A DNA stretch of 64,000 nt from NCBI GenBank assembly GCA_002118135.1, contig BDIU01000361.1, positions 176 through 64,175 on the forward strand, given 5' to 3'. This stretch comes from Trebouxia sp. TZW2008 (lineage: Eukaryota > Chlorophyta > Trebouxiophyceae > Trebouxiales > Trebouxiaceae). The position numbers and the translations under genes are program-made. The notes under the pieces were generated by a model. That model was not told where the DNA came from, made no database searches, and saw nothing but the letters and a program-made list of their open reading frames with translations. Every line of letters starts with the position of its first letter. The first letter of the stretch is position 1. Shown piece by piece: positions 61,994 through 64,000 of this stretch.

Positions 61994-64000
61994 ATGGAAG
62001 ATGTCGATGTGCCTCTGCTGCGCCAGCAAGGCGCTGAACAGGACAGAGCAGACGGGCCCGAAGACCTTGAACGAGGCCTAAGTCAAGGAGCCGGTCAGGA
62101 CTTCAGACATCTCATCGATTCTCAGCCTGAAGCTGTCATCAAGTAAAGCTTGTACATTACCGTTAGCTAAACGTACGCATCGACATCTCCCGATGGCTGC
62201 AACATAATGGCACATGCTTGCAGATTCTTGGAAAAGAAAGGCATGAAGCAATTAGGGAGCTTCACAGTCCCGGTACATTCCTATCAATGTGTCATTGGTC
62301 TGCCTTGCCCACAAATGTTATGCTGTCTAGACGCCAATCTGCCCCCAACAGTACACAATGTGCCTATCACAATGAGCATGCTTCAACAGATTCAGTAGTG
62401 GCATGTATTGTGCTACACTGCCACAACATACATTGCATGGATTGCCCATATTGCGCTTACACGCGTTGATGACTGATTTGATGACGTCCTGTGAAGGGAA
62501 CTGCAACCACTTGAACGCCTCAAATATCTGAAGCTGTCTTGATGATGTTTCTGGGCACTACATACAGGATACTGCAGTGCTGCCTCTCATCAGAGGCACA
62601 GGAATGCTGACACTAGGCAGCCAGCGTACTGACATTGATTTTGAGTCCACATGGCGGCGCAAGATGCAGGCATTCACTGACCCCTTACATGCCCCAAACA
62701 AGCCCAAAGGTAACAAGCTAAAAGACATACTTCATCTCAACGGCAGGTATTAGCATGCTGAATCCAGGCAGCCAGAATTGTGACGTTGATTTTGAGCGAA
62801 CATGATGGCGCAAGATGCAAGCATTCATTGACCCTTACATGCCCCAAACAAACCCGAGGGTCAACTCGTAGTAATCAAGTACAACTGTCACAAATCGCAG
62901 CACATGTGTTTAGTGTGTGCAGCCCAAGCTTATGAAATTCAATGGCAAGCATAAATCCCCGGCACCCTGTTTTCTCTCCAGCCGCAATCTGGAAAGACAG
63001 GCAGACTGGCTATGCCATCATTGTGCAGGCTGGAGGGGAAAGGTTGGGATGGAAGCACATGTGGTGACCATCAGCAATGCAGCTGAGGCAGATGACTCAG
63101 GACTGTTGAACCCACATCTCCTTGTGACCTGCCTTCTTCTTCCTCCAGCACTTCTTCTTCCTTCTCCTCTTCTTGCCCAACTTTTTTTTCACTCCGTTTT
63201 GCAGGCTGGACTGGCAAGATTGAGGTGGAAGCGCATGTGGTGACCATCAGAAACGCAGCTGGGGCAGATGACTCAGGGCTGCTGAACCCCCTCTTGAAAA
63301 GGTGGCAGGACAAGGCTTGCTCACAGATGGTCTTTGGCTTGCCTGCCGTGCAGTCAGTCATCAACTTCAAGTGGGATAGGTGAGTGCATGGTGTTGGTTA
63401 CCTCAGAGCAAGCATTGACAATGTAGCAGCCTGAAAGGAATCAAAGTGCGCTGTTGCCCACATGGGGAATGTAGCTGTTGCACCTGAAGGCAATGACAGA
63501 ATGCAAAGCAGGCAGGCCAAATACCACCTGAAGGATGCTCTTTGTGGTGCAGGACTTCCCCTGTCTACCCTTTCAAAGCTGTCTGCATGAACAGGCACTG
63601 CAACGCACAATGTGCTCTTGGCTGCTCTGCTTGCTTTCCGCTTTGTCGCCAGTTTCAGGCGCAATCAAGCATCCAATGCAGGTGTTGGACGTTGCCAAAT
63701 ATTGAAGAACGTGCCAGAGGTTGACTTTTGTGCAACAAGCTGATTGTGAATGCTGCATGCATCTTCCTCATGCGTTCATGCAGATGAGACTACCCTGCCT
63801 GCTATCTGTTGAGTCATTGAGTATCATTTGAAACAATCTTGAGCTGCTTTTGCTCACAGAGGCTCGCGTTGCAATGCCTGATGGGGTTTCTGTTTTCATT
63901 GCAATCTGGACAAAGGCTTGTTCAGTCAGAAAGCTGCATGCACACTCCTGTCACGCAGGTGGGCTAAGAAGCTGCTGCTGCTGGAGTTTGCTTTCTACAT
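61994..64000 (+). CDS. 5' part of a probable TRP-like/ion_trans channel protein (partial)
   Basis: Exons: 61994-62142, 62224-62272, 62568-62709, 63205-63379, 63959 to the window end, all GT-AG with consistent phases. The N-terminus (MEDVDVPLLRQQGAEQDRAD) is acidic and hydrophilic with no signal peptide. The last visible part (MVFGLPAVQSVINFKWDRWA, then KKLLLLEFAFY) resembles the segment just before S1 in algal WD40/ankyrin-associated TRP-type channels, where 'PAVQ..I..KW' leads into the first membrane helix. If right, the protein is a cation channel with its pore domain outside the window. The call is family-memory based and no pore is visible. There is no N-terminal ankyrin array; the gene model could miss exons before 62568. 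Confidence 0.5.
62748..62870 (+). repeat. Donor-side echo of exon 3 of the TRP-like gene
   Basis: A copy of the exon 3 end (ggcagccag, gattttgag, ggcgcaagatgca, catgccccaaacaa) downstream of the true exon (62568-62709), with substitutions and a stop in frame. Confidence 0.9.
63019..63116 (+). repeat. Acceptor-side echo of exon 4 of the TRP-like gene
   Basis: A copy of the acceptor and the first ~90 nt of exon 4 (AHVVTISNAAEADDSGLLNP against AHVVTIRNAAGADDSGLLNP), lying upstream of the true exon at 63205. Confidence 0.92.

Overview
The window is nuclear DNA of a green-lineage eukaryote, most likely a trebouxiophyte or other chlorophyte alga. The support is gene content (plant-type catalase, GNOM-type ARF-GEF, a plastid fibrillin-like protein), spliceosomal GT-AG introns between almost all short exons, and TGTAA motifs downstream of stops as in green algae. 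The taxonomic placement is inference. There are no bacterial operons, rRNA, tRNA, CRISPR or virus-like genes.

Layout. (1) 527-5273, minus: an 8-exon gene for a PAP/fibrillin-family plastid protein, 313 aa. (2) 5894-11680, plus: a 9-exon class-I catalase of exactly 492 aa, divergent from gene 1. (3) 12921-51532, minus: a 38.6-kb gene for a GNOM/GBF1-type Sec7 ARF guanine-nucleotide exchange factor. I could follow it in phase through 30 exons (about 2148 aa), convergent with the catalase. (4) 53438-54043, minus: a 201-aa protein I do not recognise. (5) 54535-60686, plus: a 6-exon, 706-aa protein with a possible fascin-like N-terminus and a Ser-rich body, divergent from gene 4. (6) 61994-64000, plus: the start of a gene running off the window whose last visible segment resembles the pre-channel region of TRP/ion_trans proteins.

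The most unusual property is in the introns. Nearly every exon is accompanied by decayed partial copies of itself ('exon echoes'), complete with splice site. Copies of the exon 5' edge plus acceptor lie only upstream; copies of the 3' edge plus donor lie only downstream. I find roughly 60 such echoes in five genes and no clear exception. This polarity is what repeated tandem duplication across splice junctions leaves behind when only duplications that spare the mRNA survive. It explains most of the 38-kb length of the GNOM gene. At one site the process produced two complete, 124-nt, same-phase exon copies separated by only 53 nt: a strong candidate for mutually exclusive splicing. At another it produced three tandem exon copies joined by 33-nt 'introns' that can also be read as protein.

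Other repeats: a dispersed MITE-like family (best seen as an inverted pair at 14745-15060), a second dispersed family at 34.3 and 45.3 kb, a ~315-bp satellite at 43.2-44.9 kb, and a ~10-copy array at 30.5-33.6 kb in the intron that splits the Sec7 domain. Exon coordinates were read by eye from splice consensus, reading phase and family resemblance; no transcript evidence was available.
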